A stretch of 64,000 nucleotides of DNA from CALVGQ01 sp964369385 (GCA_964369385.1 CAYJEY010000004.1:1-64000); one strand, 5' to 3'. Counted from the stretch's first letter, positions 1-9,411 are shown. Translations and numbers: made by a program. Notes: generated by a model not told the origin, from the letters alone.

Positions 1-203
1 CTTGTTAATAATATCAAATATACTACCCCTCGTCAACATCTTTTTTTATTTTTTTAAAATTTTTGAGAAATTTCTTATCTAATCATTGTTTTACCCTTTA
101 AATAAAGGGTTTGTTTACTCTTGTATTTACTTATTTATTTACTTAATATTACTTATAAAAAATAAAAACAGTAAGATTTTTGTTTTTCTTACTGTTTCTA
201 TCT
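1..203. other. Non-coding left edge with two hairpins
   Basis: No coding region is visible here. The stretch is very AT-rich. A 7-bp hairpin (ACCCTTT / AAAGGGT, 93-110) is followed on the plus strand by TTGTTT and could weakly terminate a plus-strand gene lying to the left. The terminator of gatB occupies 167-196 and is listed separately. Confidence 0.4.
165..198 (-). terminator. Terminator of the ligA-camS-gatCAB operon
   Basis: A 9-bp perfect stem, AACAGTAAG / CTTACTGTT, lies just past the gatB stop. On the minus strand it is followed by a T-rich run, as expected of an intrinsic terminator. Confidence 0.8.
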
Positions 204-1628
204 CTATCTTTTTTTCAATTCTTCTACAATAAGTTGATTAGTCATCGCAGGGTTTGCCTGTCCCTTTGATTTCTTCATCACTTGACCTACTAAGAATCCT
301 ACAGCACGATCTTTCCCATTTTTAAAATCTTCGATTGATTGTGGGTACTCATCAAGTATAGATTCAATCATTGAAAGTAGAGCAGAGCTATCACTCATTT
401 GCTTCATCCCTTTTTCCTCAACAAGTTGTTTCGGATTTTTTCCTTCCACTACTTCTGGGAAGATTTCCTTTGCTTGCTTACTTGAAATTGTATGGTCTTT
501 AATCATTTCAATCATTTCTGCTAAATGACTTGGTTGACACGTACACTGACTAACTTTCATATTATTTTTTGAAAGGATTGCAGTTAAGTCCCCGATACAG
601 TAATTCGCTACTGCTTTATACTCTTTAGTGTGTTTTATGACTTCTTCATAAAACGATGATAATTCTCGGTTTGCCACAAGCACCGCTGCATCATAATTAC
701 TTAAACCATAATCTTTTATGTATCGTTCACGACGTTCTTTTGGCATCTCTGGTAAATTCCCCTTAATCTCATCAATCCACGCTTGATCTAGCATAATCGG
801 AAAAATATTTGCTTCAGGGAAATATTTATAGTCTACTGCTCCTTCTTTTTTGCGCATTGAAACAGTTGACTTGGATGTTTCATCATAACGACGTGTCTCT
901 TGGACGATTAACTCATTGTTGTTAAGCATTTCACTTTGACGAGCCATCTCAAACTCGATTGCCTTTTGAACATTGCTAAGTGAGTTTAAGTTTTTAACTT
1001 CTACTTTTGTTCCAAACACAGATGATCCTTTTGGCATCAATGAAATATTAACATCACAACGCATTGATCCTTCTTCCATTTTTACATCCGATACACCAAG
1101 ATACAATAAAATTTCTTGTAGTGCGCTCACATAAGCTACTGCTTCTTTACCATTTGTCATATCTGGTTCAGAAACAATTTCAATAAGTGGTGTTCCTGCA
1201 CGATTGTAGTCGATAAGTGTTTCTGATTCTAAATGAAATTGTTTTGCAGTATCTTCTTCCATATGAAGACGATTAATTCTAATTTTTTTCTTTTCACCTT
1301 CAACTTCAAACTCAACATATCCATTTGATCCAATTGGATAAAACTGTTGCGTAATTTGAAAACCTTTAGGTAAATCAGTATAGTAGTAATTTTTACGATC
1401 AAACTTTACAAGTGGATCGATTTCTAATTGTAAAGCATGGCATACCTTGACTGCAGACTTCACCGCTTCTTTATTTACACACGGCAAAATACCAGGATGA
1501 CCTAAATCAATTTCATTTACACAACTATTCGCAACTGCACCAAAAGATGTTGGTGCACCTGAAAACATTTTTGTCTTCGTTTTTAGCTCACAATGGATTT
1601 CAATTCCAATGACTACATCGTAATTCAT
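204..1628 (-). CDS. gatB: Aspartyl/glutamyl-tRNA amidotransferase subunit B
   Basis: GatB binds misacylated Glu-tRNA(Gln) or Asp-tRNA(Asn), activates the acyl carboxylate with ATP and amidates it with ammonia supplied by GatA. It acts in the cytoplasm as part of GatCAB. The protein (474 residues) opens with MNYDVVIGIEIHCEL, the usual start of the family, and contains GatB signatures such as KVEVKNLNS and DYKYFPE. The C-terminal ~150 residues form the YqeY-like tRNA-binding tail. The start at 1628 was chosen because its ATG overlaps the gatA stop as ATGA; an in-frame upstream ATG at 1685 lies inside gatA and adds 19 residues foreign to the family. Last gene of the ligA-camS-gatC-gatA-gatB operon. 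Confidence 0.97.
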   Translation of the reverse strand: MNYDVVIGIEIHCELKTKTKMFSGAPTSFGAVANSCVNEIDLGHPGILPCVNKEAVKSAVKVCHALQLEIDPLVKFDRKNYYYTDLPKGFQITQQFYPIGSNGYVEFEVEGEKKKIRINRLHMEEDTAKQFHLESETLIDYNRAGTPLIEIVSEPDMTNGKEAVAYVSALQEILLYLGVSDVKMEEGSMRCDVNISLMPKGSSVFGTKVEVKNLNSLSNVQKAIEFEMARQSEMLNNNELIVQETRRYDETSKSTVSMRKKEGAVDYKYFPEANIFPIMLDQAWIDEIKGNLPEMPKERRERYIKDYGLSNYDAAVLVANRELSSFYEEVIKHTKEYKAVANYCIGDLTAILSKNNMKVSQCTCQPSHLAEMIEMIKDHTISSKQAKEIFPEVVEGKNPKQLVEEKGMKQMSDSSALLSMIESILDEYPQSIEDFKNGKDRAVGFLVGQVMKKSKGQANPAMTNQLIVEELKKR

Positions 1629-3049
1629 TTTGACACCTCTTTCACACAATCTTTTAATCCTGTACAGTCTTCGATCACTGCACAAATGTTTAATAAGTTT
1701 CCTTCATCAAATGCTTTGGATGTTAAGTTCACCCCAACTGGCATTCCACCAACCATTCCCATTGGAACAGTACAGCTTGGATAACCACTAAAATTACCTA
1801 GTACCATGTGGTTTTCAGCAATTAAGTAACCATCTTCCAATTGGTCACGCGAAACATCATCTAACTTTGGGGCACCACTTCTTGATGCAGGAGCCATGAT
1901 TGCATCACAATCCGCTAATATACGATTCATTTCTTCTACAATAAGACGACGCACGCGCTGTGCTTGTCTAAATAATTTTTCTTGATTCTCTACAAATAGA
2001 CCATAACTTCCAATAACGAAACGTTTACGGATGAGTGGTCCAAATCCTTGTGTACGACTTTGAATCATCATTTCTTGAGAACTAGCCTCATCCAGTTGAA
2101 GTCCAAATCGAATACCATCCAAGTTCGAATGATTCGCTGTTGCTTCACAATTCGCAATCAAATAATAAGCAGGCAATATCGCCTTTAGTAGTGCCTCATT
2201 CATTTCAACCTCAATAACTTGAGCCCCTTTTTCTTTTAACTGGTGTACTAATTCTTCAAAAACAGCCTGAGTATCAGATTGGTTCAAATTATCAGTTACA
2301 TTTTTTAATACAGCAATTTTCTTCCCTTGAATATTATGAGTCAGTGCATCTACATAGTGTTCAACAGGCAAACTTGATGAAGTCATATCGTGGTCATCGC
2401 GCCCTGCTAATACTTCAAGGGCCACTGCTGCATCATGTACATTACGTGTAAAACACCCTACATGATCTAAGCTTGAAGAATATGGAATGATACCATATCG
2501 TGAAATACGACCATACGTTGGCTTTAATCCGACAATACCACAAAAACTTGCTGGTTTACGAATTGAATCTCCAGTATCTGTACCAATTGCCATAGGAACG
2601 ACACCTGCCGCTACAAGTGCAGCGCTTCCTCCAGAGCTCCCTCCTGGCATGCATGTTAAATCATACGGGTTTTTTACTGGGCCACTAACTGCTGTCAGAT
2701 TTGTTCCACCCATCGCTAGTTCATCCATTGAAGCTTTCGCAACGACAACCGCTCCTGCTTCTCTTAATTTTTTGACAATTGTTGCATCATAAATAGGTAC
2801 ATAGTTTTCTAACATTTTACTGGATGCCGTTGTCTTGATTCCTTTTGTGTTTACGTTATCTTTTAAGACAACTGGTACACCATACATTAATCCAGTTTCT
2901 TTTCCTTTTAAATTCGCCAATTGTTCACTTGGCTCCACAAAACTAACACTTGCATTTAAAATTGGTTGGACTTCTTGTGCTTTTTGATAAGCTGTTCTTA
3001 CAATATCCTCTACTTGTGTTGGATTTCCTATAATTGTCTTGATATTCAT
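1625..3049 (-). CDS. gatA: Aspartyl/glutamyl-tRNA amidotransferase subunit A
   Basis: GatA is the amidase-family subunit that releases ammonia from glutamine and passes it to GatB. The 474-residue protein has the amidase triad: Lys63 in VLKDNVNTKG, cis-Ser at about 138 in GGSSGGS, and nucleophile Ser at about 162 in TDTGDSIRKPASFCG. The residue before the nucleophile is Asp where many GatA proteins have Gly (TGGS); this looks like a natural family variant because everything around it is conserved. The start overlaps the gatC stop by one base (TAATG), and the end overlaps gatB by four bases, so the three subunits appear translationally coupled. Confidence 0.97.
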   Translation of the reverse strand: MNIKTIIGNPTQVEDIVRTAYQKAQEVQPILNASVSFVEPSEQLANLKGKETGLMYGVPVVLKDNVNTKGIKTTASSKMLENYVPIYDATIVKKLREAGAVVVAKASMDELAMGGTNLTAVSGPVKNPYDLTCMPGGSSGGSAALVAAGVVPMAIGTDTGDSIRKPASFCGIVGLKPTYGRISRYGIIPYSSSLDHVGCFTRNVHDAAVALEVLAGRDDHDMTSSSLPVEHYVDALTHNIQGKKIAVLKNVTDNLNQSDTQAVFEELVHQLKEKGAQVIEVEMNEALLKAILPAYYLIANCEATANHSNLDGIRFGLQLDEASSQEMMIQSRTQGFGPLIRKRFVIGSYGLFVENQEKLFRQAQRVRRLIVEEMNRILADCDAIMAPASRSGAPKLDDVSRDQLEDGYLIAENHMVLGNFSGYPSCTVPMGMVGGMPVGVNLTSKAFDEGNLLNICAVIEDCTGLKDCVKEVSK

Positions 3050-3339
3050 TATTTCACCACCTTCGGCACTACAAAATGTCCTTGTGTTTGATGTAGTGCA
3101 TTGCTCAATGCTTCCTCTTGACTAATCACATGATCTGCCTCATCTTCTCTCATGAACACTGTAGGTGTTTCAAATGGATAAATCATTTCCTCTACACCTG
3201 TTGTATCAATTGCTTCTAAGAGTGCTAACTGTTTTTGTAGCACTTCAAATTCTTTGCAAATATCTTGCGCTTCTTCATCACTTAATTCAAACATGATGTT
3301 GCGTGCTAATCCTTTAAAATAATTACTATCTTTTATCAT
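3049..3339 (-). CDS. gatC: Aspartyl/glutamyl-tRNA amidotransferase subunit C
   Basis: Small subunit (96 residues) that wraps around GatA and holds the A-B interface of the transamidosome. It shows the helical N-terminus of the family (LARNIMFELSDEEAQDI) and the terminal 'VPKVVK' segment, which corresponds to the usual VP.V stretch. It follows camS by 11 bases and is joined to gatA by a TAATG overlap. A ribosome site (AGGAGG-like) lies just upstream. Confidence 0.92.
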   Translation of the reverse strand: MIKDSNYFKGLARNIMFELSDEEAQDICKEFEVLQKQLALLEAIDTTGVEEMIYPFETPTVFMREDEADHVISQEEALSNALHQTQGHFVVPKVVK

Positions 3340-3350
3340 GGTATTCCTCC

Positions 3351-4427
3351 TTAACTTATATCATGAATAGATACTTCACTTTCACCTTGTGGTTTATGCA
3401 AAGTAAAATAAGTCGTATCAAACATTTTAATTTCACATGTTATTTCAAAACTAGTAGTATCAAACACTGCTAATTCAGTCGCCAACAACTGAGTTAAAGC
3501 ATAGAGTTCATTGTAGGTTTTTGCTTGAGCATTAACATCAACACTCAAAGATCTAAGCGTATGGTTTTCAAATCGACCAAGTCCAATTACATCAACATTT
3601 TCCGGAAGGAAACTATCAATGCTATCTTTCATAGATAAAAATTGCGAATATAAATTGGCATCCATATCTTGTGCTGCTGAACTTGGAAAAATTAGCCATT
3701 CCTCTTCAATTGTTTCAAATGTAATTTGTTGCGAAGATGTAATTCCCTGTGCCAGATAATGTCCAGGAACTCCACTGTTGGCTTGTGCTGATGCATACAA
3801 ACTCACATAAATAGGTAAATCTTCTGTTACCTCTTCTCTTGTTCTAAAATAACTTACTAATTTTTCAGCAGCACCTGTCCCAAATTCAGTGAGTTGTTCA
3901 TCCGATATTGAAATCATTTGGCCACTTATTCCTTCAACTTGCGTATTCATCAAGATCACAAGTCCAATCCCTGCAATTTCTTCTGTGTTCTCTGGCTTAT
4001 AAAAATTCACCTCAACTACATCATAAACGAAATAAGGATTTTCTACTTGCACTGTTGCCGTAAAATCATATACACCAAGTGCTGGGTTTAATGCGTAAGG
4101 GTATGTTTCACTTTCTCTTCTTTGAAGCATTTGGATTTCATCGTTTCCAAGTAAACTTCCTGCTGATAAGATGTACTCTTCAACTGAAAAATATTCTTGT
4201 ATCCGCTGATTCAATCCTTTTTCTACTTCAATAGCATCATATCTAGATAATACATTCCCATGCCAATTGCGTGCTGGTGAAAGCTGATAAGGATTAGTTA
4301 TCGCATAGTGTTGGTCATCAAAAACTTCAATAATCTCTACTTGCTCATCAATGATGACTTCTTGATTCGAACTACATCCGCTCATTAGAATGAGGATAAC
4401 TAAACTTAAATAACTAACTTTCTTCAA
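3351..4427 (-). CDS. camS: CamS-family sex-pheromone-type lipoprotein
   Basis: Membrane-anchored surface lipoprotein. The N-terminus is a short signal peptide ending in a lipobox (LMSGC, Cys18), so the mature protein should be lipid-modified on Cys. Length (358) and organisation match the CamS/YerH family, whose signal peptide yields a peptide pheromone in Staphylococcus; the role of the mature domain is not established. Position between ligA and gatCAB is the arrangement known from other Bacillota (ligA-yerH-gatCAB in Bacillus) and supports the call. The start is TTG at 4427, preceded by GAGGTGAG; it overlaps the ligA 3' end by 14 bases. No pheromone activity can be inferred for this organism. 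Confidence 0.85.
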   Translation of the reverse strand: MKKVSYLSLVILILMSGCSSNQEVIIDEQVEIIEVFDDQHYAITNPYQLSPARNWHGNVLSRYDAIEVEKGLNQRIQEYFSVEEYILSAGSLLGNDEIQMLQRRESETYPYALNPALGVYDFTATVQVENPYFVYDVVEVNFYKPENTEEIAGIGLVILMNTQVEGISGQMISISDEQLTEFGTGAAEKLVSYFRTREEVTEDLPIYVSLYASAQANSGVPGHYLAQGITSSQQITFETIEEEWLIFPSSAAQDMDANLYSQFLSMKDSIDSFLPENVDVIGLGRFENHTLRSLSVDVNAQAKTYNELYALTQLLATELAVFDTTSFEITCEIKMFDTTYFTLHKPQGESEVSIHDIS

Positions 4428-6405
4428 GTTGTCTCACCTCTTCCATGAATTCTTCTTCACTCATAATTGCTACACCTATTTGTTGCGCTTTACTTAGTTT
4501 AGATCCAGCATTCTCCCCATATATGACAAGATTAGTTTTCTTAGATACACTCGAAGTTACTTTTGCACCAAGCTGTTCTAATCGTGCTTGCGCTTCTTGA
4601 CGTGAAAACATTTGAAGGCTCCCTGTTAACACCACGACAAGTCCACTGAATTGGCTCGCGATTTGTTTTGGTGCATGATAGCTCATATTTACACCTTGGT
4701 TAGCCATAAAGCGAATACTATCACACTGTTGAACATCTTGAAAATATGCAATGATTGCTTGGGCACTAATCACTCCAATATCATGTAGCGATTCTAGCTC
4801 TTCTTGGGTAGCCATCATCAATTGACCCATTGTCTCATAATGAGCTGCTAGTATTTTAGCAGCTTTCTCTCCTACTTGTCGAATACCTAATCCACAAATT
4901 AATTTTTCCAAACTATTTTGCTTGCTTGCTTCAATCGCTTCTACTAAATTATCAAAAGATTTGCGGCCAAACTTAGGCATTTCAAGAATTTGTTGTTCAA
5001 ACTCATGAATGCGGAAAATATCTTGAATGCTATTCAGCCATCCCACTTGATGAAATGCTTGTACCTTCTTAACGCCTAATCCATCGATGTTCATTGCATC
5101 TCGTGAGGCAAAGTGGGCAATTGACTCCACAACTCGTGCAGGACAGTCTGGGTTTAAGCAATAATGATGCGCCTCTTGTTCGAAGCGATGAATTTCATGA
5201 TGACACTGTGGACAATGAGTTGGAAAAACATAGGGAAGTTGTGAGCCATCACGCTCATTAGCACAACTTGCTACAACTTCAGGAATAATATCTCCCGCTT
5301 TACGGACAACAACGACATCGCCAATACGAATATCTTTAGCTTTAATCATATCTTCATTATGTAATTGAGCTGCCGATACTTTTGTACCAGCTAATACTAC
5401 TGTTTCAAGTTCTGCATTAGGAGTGCATTTCCCGGTTCTACCGACACTAATAAATATATTTTTTAAACGCGTTCTTTTTTCTTCTGCAGGAAACTTATAA
5501 GCAATTGCCCATTTTGGAGTTTTAATTGTATACCCCAATTTTTTTTGTTGGGCAAAGTCATTTACTTTTACTACAACTCCATCAATATCATAAGGGAGTT
5601 GTGTACGAAGTTCACCAATTTTCTCAATAAACTGCCAAACCTCTTGAATACTACCACAAAGACTCACATGCTCATTAACTTTAAGCCCTAATTGTTTCAA
5701 CCACATTAAGGAATCAAAGTGAGTAGCCAATCCATGTTTTTCCCCTTCTGCAACATAATACCAAAAGGCATCAAGTGAGCGTGAGGCAGCTACTTTCGAA
5801 TCGAGTTGTCGAATTGATCCAGCTGCTGCATTTCGACAATTTGCAAATGGCTCTTCATTGTTTTCTTCACGTTGTACATTAAGTTTTTGGAGTGTCTTCT
5901 TTGACATGTACACTTCACCGCGAATCTCTAACTCTTCTAGGTAGCCAATATTCATCGGAATAGATTTGATTGTCTTTACATTACTGCTCACATCTTCTCC
6001 GACTTCTCCATCTCCGCGTGTCAGTGCTTGTCGGTAAACACCATTTTGATATTCAAGTGACATGGCTAATCCATCTATTTTACATTCTGCTACATAAGTA
6101 GCATTCCCAACTTCATTGCGAACTCTTTGATCAAACTCTTCAAGTTCTTGTAGATTGAATGCATTTCCAAGTGACAACATGGCACGCTTGTGGGCAACCT
6201 TATTAAAACTGTCGAGTACAATACCACCTACTCGCTGTGTTGGACTATTTGCGTCAAAGTATTCAGGATTTTCCTGCTCAAGCACAATCAATTCCCGCAA
6301 TAAATGGTCATATTCATAGTCTGAGATTGTCGCTTGATCTAAGACATGATATTCATGATTATATTGATTGATAAGTTTTCTTAATTCTTGTATTCTTTCG
6401 CTCAT
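4414..6405 (-). CDS. ligA: NAD-dependent DNA ligase
   Basis: Seals nicks between Okazaki fragments and during repair, using NAD+. The 663-residue protein has the adenylation domain with the lysine motif CKIDGLAMS (Lys at about 109), the OB fold, a four-cysteine zinc finger (CPQC ... CLNPDCP, about residues 400-425), helix-hairpin-helix repeats and a C-terminal BRCT domain. I chose ATG 6405 because GGAGG ends five bases before it; an in-frame GTG at 6417 lies inside that ribosome site. First gene of its operon. pcrA, often its neighbour in Bacillota, is not upstream here. Confidence 0.97.
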   Translation of the reverse strand: MSERIQELRKLINQYNHEYHVLDQATISDYEYDHLLRELIVLEQENPEYFDANSPTQRVGGIVLDSFNKVAHKRAMLSLGNAFNLQELEEFDQRVRNEVGNATYVAECKIDGLAMSLEYQNGVYRQALTRGDGEVGEDVSSNVKTIKSIPMNIGYLEELEIRGEVYMSKKTLQKLNVQREENNEEPFANCRNAAAGSIRQLDSKVAASRSLDAFWYYVAEGEKHGLATHFDSLMWLKQLGLKVNEHVSLCGSIQEVWQFIEKIGELRTQLPYDIDGVVVKVNDFAQQKKLGYTIKTPKWAIAYKFPAEEKRTRLKNIFISVGRTGKCTPNAELETVVLAGTKVSAAQLHNEDMIKAKDIRIGDVVVVRKAGDIIPEVVASCANERDGSQLPYVFPTHCPQCHHEIHRFEQEAHHYCLNPDCPARVVESIAHFASRDAMNIDGLGVKKVQAFHQVGWLNSIQDIFRIHEFEQQILEMPKFGRKSFDNLVEAIEASKQNSLEKLICGLGIRQVGEKAAKILAAHYETMGQLMMATQEELESLHDIGVISAQAIIAYFQDVQQCDSIRFMANQGVNMSYHAPKQIASQFSGLVVVLTGSLQMFSRQEAQARLEQLGAKVTSSVSKKTNLVIYGENAGSKLSKAQQIGVAIMSEEEFMEEVRQLEES

Positions 6406-6430
6406 AATCGCCTCCACAAATTTTCAATTT

Positions 6431-6460
6431 ATTATATCACATTCCATGCTGACATCACAA
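6431..6460 (-). promoter_or_regulatory. Promoter of ligA-camS-gatCAB
   Basis: On the minus strand a -35 TTGTGA (6455-6460) is followed after 18 bases by a perfect -10 TATAAT (6431-6436), 25 bases before the ligA start. Confidence 0.65.
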
Positions 6461-6490
6461 AAAAACTCCATAACTTTTCAGTTAAGGAAT
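6461..6490 (-). terminator. Terminator of the hydroxy-acid oxidase gene
   Basis: Stem TCCTTAACT / AGTTATGGA with one mismatch and a GAAA loop lies directly after the stop codon. On the minus strand it is followed by seven T residues. Confidence 0.7.
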
Positions 6491-7510
6491 TTATTCAACA
6501 ATGCGAATTTTATCATATGTGATTTCATTCAAATTAGCACACCCACTCATAATCATGGTCTGTGCTAGTTCATTCTTAATTTTAAGTAATGCATTGGCAA
6601 CTCCTTGTGTCTGTCCACCAATTGCAGCAATCATCATTGGTCTTCCAATTAGGACACCATCTGCACCCATTGCTAAAGCTTTAAACACATCTTCACCACT
6701 TCGAAATCCTCCATCCACAAGTACTGGGATTCTTCCATCAACAACATCACAGATTTCTTTTAAAACTTCAATTGTTGCACATGCCTCATCTTGAACGCGA
6801 CCTCCATGATTAGAGACTACGATACCATCAGCTCCTGCTTCAATTGCTTTTAATGCTCCTGCTACACTCATTATGCCCTTCACAATAAAAGGAACTTCTA
6901 CTGTAGACTTTATAGTTTTGAGTGCATCGATACTTTTATTTTCAACTTTTACTTCACTGCTACGAAGTAAAGGTAATCCTGCAGAATCAATATCCATTGC
7001 TAAAGCGATGCATTTTTTCTCTTTTATATGACTCAAGCGTTGATCTATTCCTACTTTTTGCCAAGGTTTCATTGTAGGAATTCCCCAACCATCAAGTTCA
7101 TCAATAAGATCAAGTGGTTCACTAAACATGAGCGGATTCATTCCATCACCACTAAAACCAATAGTACCTGCCTGCTTTGCTCCATGAATAATTGCCTGAT
7201 TATATTGCAACTCACTCATCTTTGCACCTGAGTTGTTTGTGATACCGGCAATTGGGGCAACATAAACAGGTAATGAAACACGATGACCAAATAATGAAGT
7301 TCTTGTATCTGCTTCATCAATGTCAGCAATGACATCAATGACCACCTTAACGTCACGTAGTTTTGCTACATTGCGTATAAATGTGCTGCCACTTGCTTTT
7401 CCACCCATACCAGGTATTTGTCCTTTGCATGCAACCCCGTTGCATATCGGACAAACATAACACTTGGTACAAAGTTCTTTGGCTACTTCTCTTACATCTT
7501 TTACTTCCAT
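6491..7510 (-). CDS. FMN-dependent alpha-hydroxy-acid oxidase/dehydrogenase-like protein
   Basis: Flavin enzyme of the (S)-2-hydroxy-acid oxidase family, which oxidises 2-hydroxy acids such as lactate or glycolate; the substrate here is not predictable. The 339-residue TIM barrel carries the FMN and catalytic signature SNHGGRVQD, with the catalytic His, followed by VLVDGGFRSGEDVFKALA and GADGVLIGRP. The N-terminus has a cysteine cluster, CTKCYVCPICNGVACKG, which canonical lactate oxidases lack. ATG 7510 is preceded by GGAGG at five bases; the ATG at 7522 overlaps that ribosome site. Stands alone between terminators. Annotation as a lactate oxidase or a type 2 IPP isomerase relative would be over-specific. 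Confidence 0.82.
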   Translation of the reverse strand: MEVKDVREVAKELCTKCYVCPICNGVACKGQIPGMGGKASGSTFIRNVAKLRDVKVVIDVIADIDEADTRTSLFGHRVSLPVYVAPIAGITNNSGAKMSELQYNQAIIHGAKQAGTIGFSGDGMNPLMFSEPLDLIDELDGWGIPTMKPWQKVGIDQRLSHIKEKKCIALAMDIDSAGLPLLRSSEVKVENKSIDALKTIKSTVEVPFIVKGIMSVAGALKAIEAGADGIVVSNHGGRVQDEACATIEVLKEICDVVDGRIPVLVDGGFRSGEDVFKALAMGADGVLIGRPMMIAAIGGQTQGVANALLKIKNELAQTMIMSGCANLNEITYDKIRIVE

Positions 7511-7605
7511 AAAATCCTCCATCTCAATAAATTTGAAATGGTAAGTAAGTCGTGTTCATTACCATTCCTATTATGTAATCTTTTTCATTGGATCATCCAT
7601 CCAAA

Positions 7606-8166
7606 TTATCCCAATTGTTTTACCTGTAACACATATAGATCAATGAGTCGCTCAATGTCATACTCTTGTGCAAGTACCATAGCACTCAACACAATACCAG
7701 CACAAGCATTGGCATCACTCATTGCTTCATGATGATCTAGTTCAATTCCCAAATATTCACTTACTACATTCAGACGATGACTCGTTAAAAAAGGATATAC
7801 TTTTTTCGCAAGTCGAACTGTGCATATGTAATTTAGTGAAGGAACTGGAAGATGATAGGCTTCGCAACAAGCTTTAAATACCCCCATATCAAATGAAGCA
7901 TTATGCGCGACAAATATGGCACCAAAAAAATACTTGGCAAGATATCGATAAACTTCCATAAAACTAGGGGCACTCCTCACATCTTGAGGTCGAATGTGAT
8001 GAATTTGAATATTGCGATAATCAAATTCACCATATTCTTCTGGTGGTTTAATTAATGTCACATAATTTTCAAGTTCAATTCCGTCTTCATATACGCAAAT
8101 CCCCACAGCACAAGCACTTTGTGGATAACGATTTGCTGTTTCAAAATCAATCGCGACAAATTTCAT
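7606..8166 (-). CDS. DEDDh-type 3'-5' exonuclease (DnaQ/RNase T fold)
   Basis: Single-domain exonuclease of 186 residues. The DEDDh residues are visible: FVAIDFETAN (Asp, Glu), AHNASFDMGVF (Asp) and HHEAMSDANAC (His and Asp). Such stand-alone DnaQ-like proteins trim 3' ends of DNA or RNA; no polymerase domain is attached, so a role as a proofreading subunit or in repair cannot be distinguished from sequence. It is coupled to the upstream ArsR gene by a TAATG overlap. Conserved residues are complete, so it should be active. Confidence 0.88.
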   Translation of the reverse strand: MKFVAIDFETANRYPQSACAVGICVYEDGIELENYVTLIKPPEEYGEFDYRNIQIHHIRPQDVRSAPSFMEVYRYLAKYFFGAIFVAHNASFDMGVFKACCEAYHLPVPSLNYICTVRLAKKVYPFLTSHRLNVVSEYLGIELDHHEAMSDANACAGIVLSAMVLAQEYDIERLIDLYVLQVKQLG

Positions 8167-8519
8167 TATTCTTGCACGTGCTCATAAGCAATTTCAATGA
8201 CTTTTAATACATGATCATCCATTAAAGAATAATACACAACTTTTCCTTGTTTACGCGGACGGACTAAACGCGATTTTTTTAAATTGGATAATTGATGTGA
8301 TACAGCACTATGTGACATCTTTAATAAACTAGATAAGTCACACACACACATTTCAGAAACTGATAATGCACGTAGTATCTTCAGGCGTGTTTCATCTGCC
8401 AACATTTTAAACATTAAACTTAAATCTAGGATTTCATCCTCTTTTAACATTGCTTTAGCTACTTCATCCACAACGTCTTGATGAATAATTGTTTCTTGAC
8501 AATATTCAAACTCACTCAT
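8166..8519 (-). CDS. ArsR/SmtB-family metalloregulator, CadC-like
   Basis: Winged-helix repressor (117 residues) of the ArsR family. The fold runs from LADETRLKILRAL through the metal-site helix with SEMCVCDLSSLL, the recognition helix SHSAVSHQLSNLKKSRL and the wing VRPRKQGKVVYYSL. The CVC pair in the alpha-3 position and a further Cys7 near the N-terminus match the Cd/Pb/Zn site of CadC. The gene sits between rluA and an exonuclease, overlapping the first by eight bases and the second by one, with no metal-efflux ATPase in view. Its target is therefore unknown; autoregulation of this operon or control in trans are both possible. Confidence 0.85.
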   Translation of the reverse strand: MSEFEYCQETIIHQDVVDEVAKAMLKEDEILDLSLMFKMLADETRLKILRALSVSEMCVCDLSSLLKMSHSAVSHQLSNLKKSRLVRPRKQGKVVYYSLMDDHVLKVIEIAYEHVQE

Positions 8520-9411
8520 CGTTTTCCTCCTGGTCTAGCATCATTTTCATATCTAATGCATAAGGTGCTTTTACTTCTATCATTTTTTTACTTAGTGGAT
8601 GGTTCCACGAAATTTTCCTTGCATGTAAAGCTAAACGTTTGATGTAATGACTAGGTTTACCATACAATTCATCACTTAGTAAAGGATGCCCTATCGCCTG
8701 CATGTGCACGCGAATTTGATGGGTTCTTCCAGTTTCTAATATACACTTGAGCACAGTGTAGTTCTTTTGATTATTTATGCACTCAACACTTACTTTAGTA
8801 ATTGCTCTTTGTCCCGTGTCACTTACTCGTCTTTTTTGATTGTGATGTCGATCTTTTCCAATTGCTAAGTCAATAATTTGAGTACGCTTTTGTACTATTC
8901 CCTCACAAATGGCAGTGTATTCTCGCTTGATTTTTTTCTGCCTCATCATTTCATCTAAGTAGGGTTGGAAAAAAGATATTTTACTGTACATCACACAACC
9001 TGTAGTATCTTGATCTAAACGATGCAGTGGTCGAACACTACAACTTTGTCCACTCATCAAAAAATAATTTTCAACACAAGTATTCAATGTGATTTGTTGA
9101 GGTATATCGCTATGAATAATCACACCCCTTGGTTTATTTACTACCAAAGTAAACTCATCCTCATACAAGACTTCACTCTCATCACATACATGATAAGTCA
9201 ACTCATGCTCACTCAAAAAAATAGAGACAACATCGTGAATTCTAAGTATTTCATCTAAATTTGTAGCCTTTTGATTAACTAAAAGATGCTGACTTACAAG
9301 TAATGCTCGTGCTTGATTTTTACCAATGTAATACATCTCAAGAAACAATCTCAAAGGTATTTCTTGATTCATTGTGATGTGGATCCACTGATTTGCAATT
9401 TTATACTTCAT
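8512..9411 (-). CDS. RluA-family RNA pseudouridine synthase
   Basis: Converts specific uridines in rRNA or tRNA to pseudouridine. An S4-like N-terminal part is followed by the catalytic domain with RPLHRLDQDTTGCVMYSK, which carries the essential Asp of the HRLD motif, and by the family segment GRTHQIRVHMQAIGHPLLSD. The product has 299 residues with start ATG 9411, preceded by AGGTGAT; an in-frame ATG at 9462 would add 17 residues with no similarity and no ribosome site. Its 3' end overlaps the ArsR gene. RluD- versus RluB/C-type specificity cannot be read from motifs alone. Confidence 0.9.
   Translation of the reverse strand: MKYKIANQWIHITMNQEIPLRLFLEMYYIGKNQARALLVSQHLLVNQKATNLDEILRIHDVVSIFLSEHELTYHVCDESEVLYEDEFTLVVNKPRGVIIHSDIPQQITLNTCVENYFLMSGQSCSVRPLHRLDQDTTGCVMYSKISFFQPYLDEMMRQKKIKREYTAICEGIVQKRTQIIDLAIGKDRHHNQKRRVSDTGQRAITKVSVECINNQKNYTVLKCILETGRTHQIRVHMQAIGHPLLSDELYGKPSHYIKRLALHARKISWNHPLSKKMIEVKAPYALDMKMMLDQEENDE

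Noticed and set aside
7537..7566. AATGGTAA / TTACCATT hairpin between the exonuclease and the hydroxy-acid oxidase as a terminator
   Set aside because: The loop is long and no T-run follows on the minus strand.
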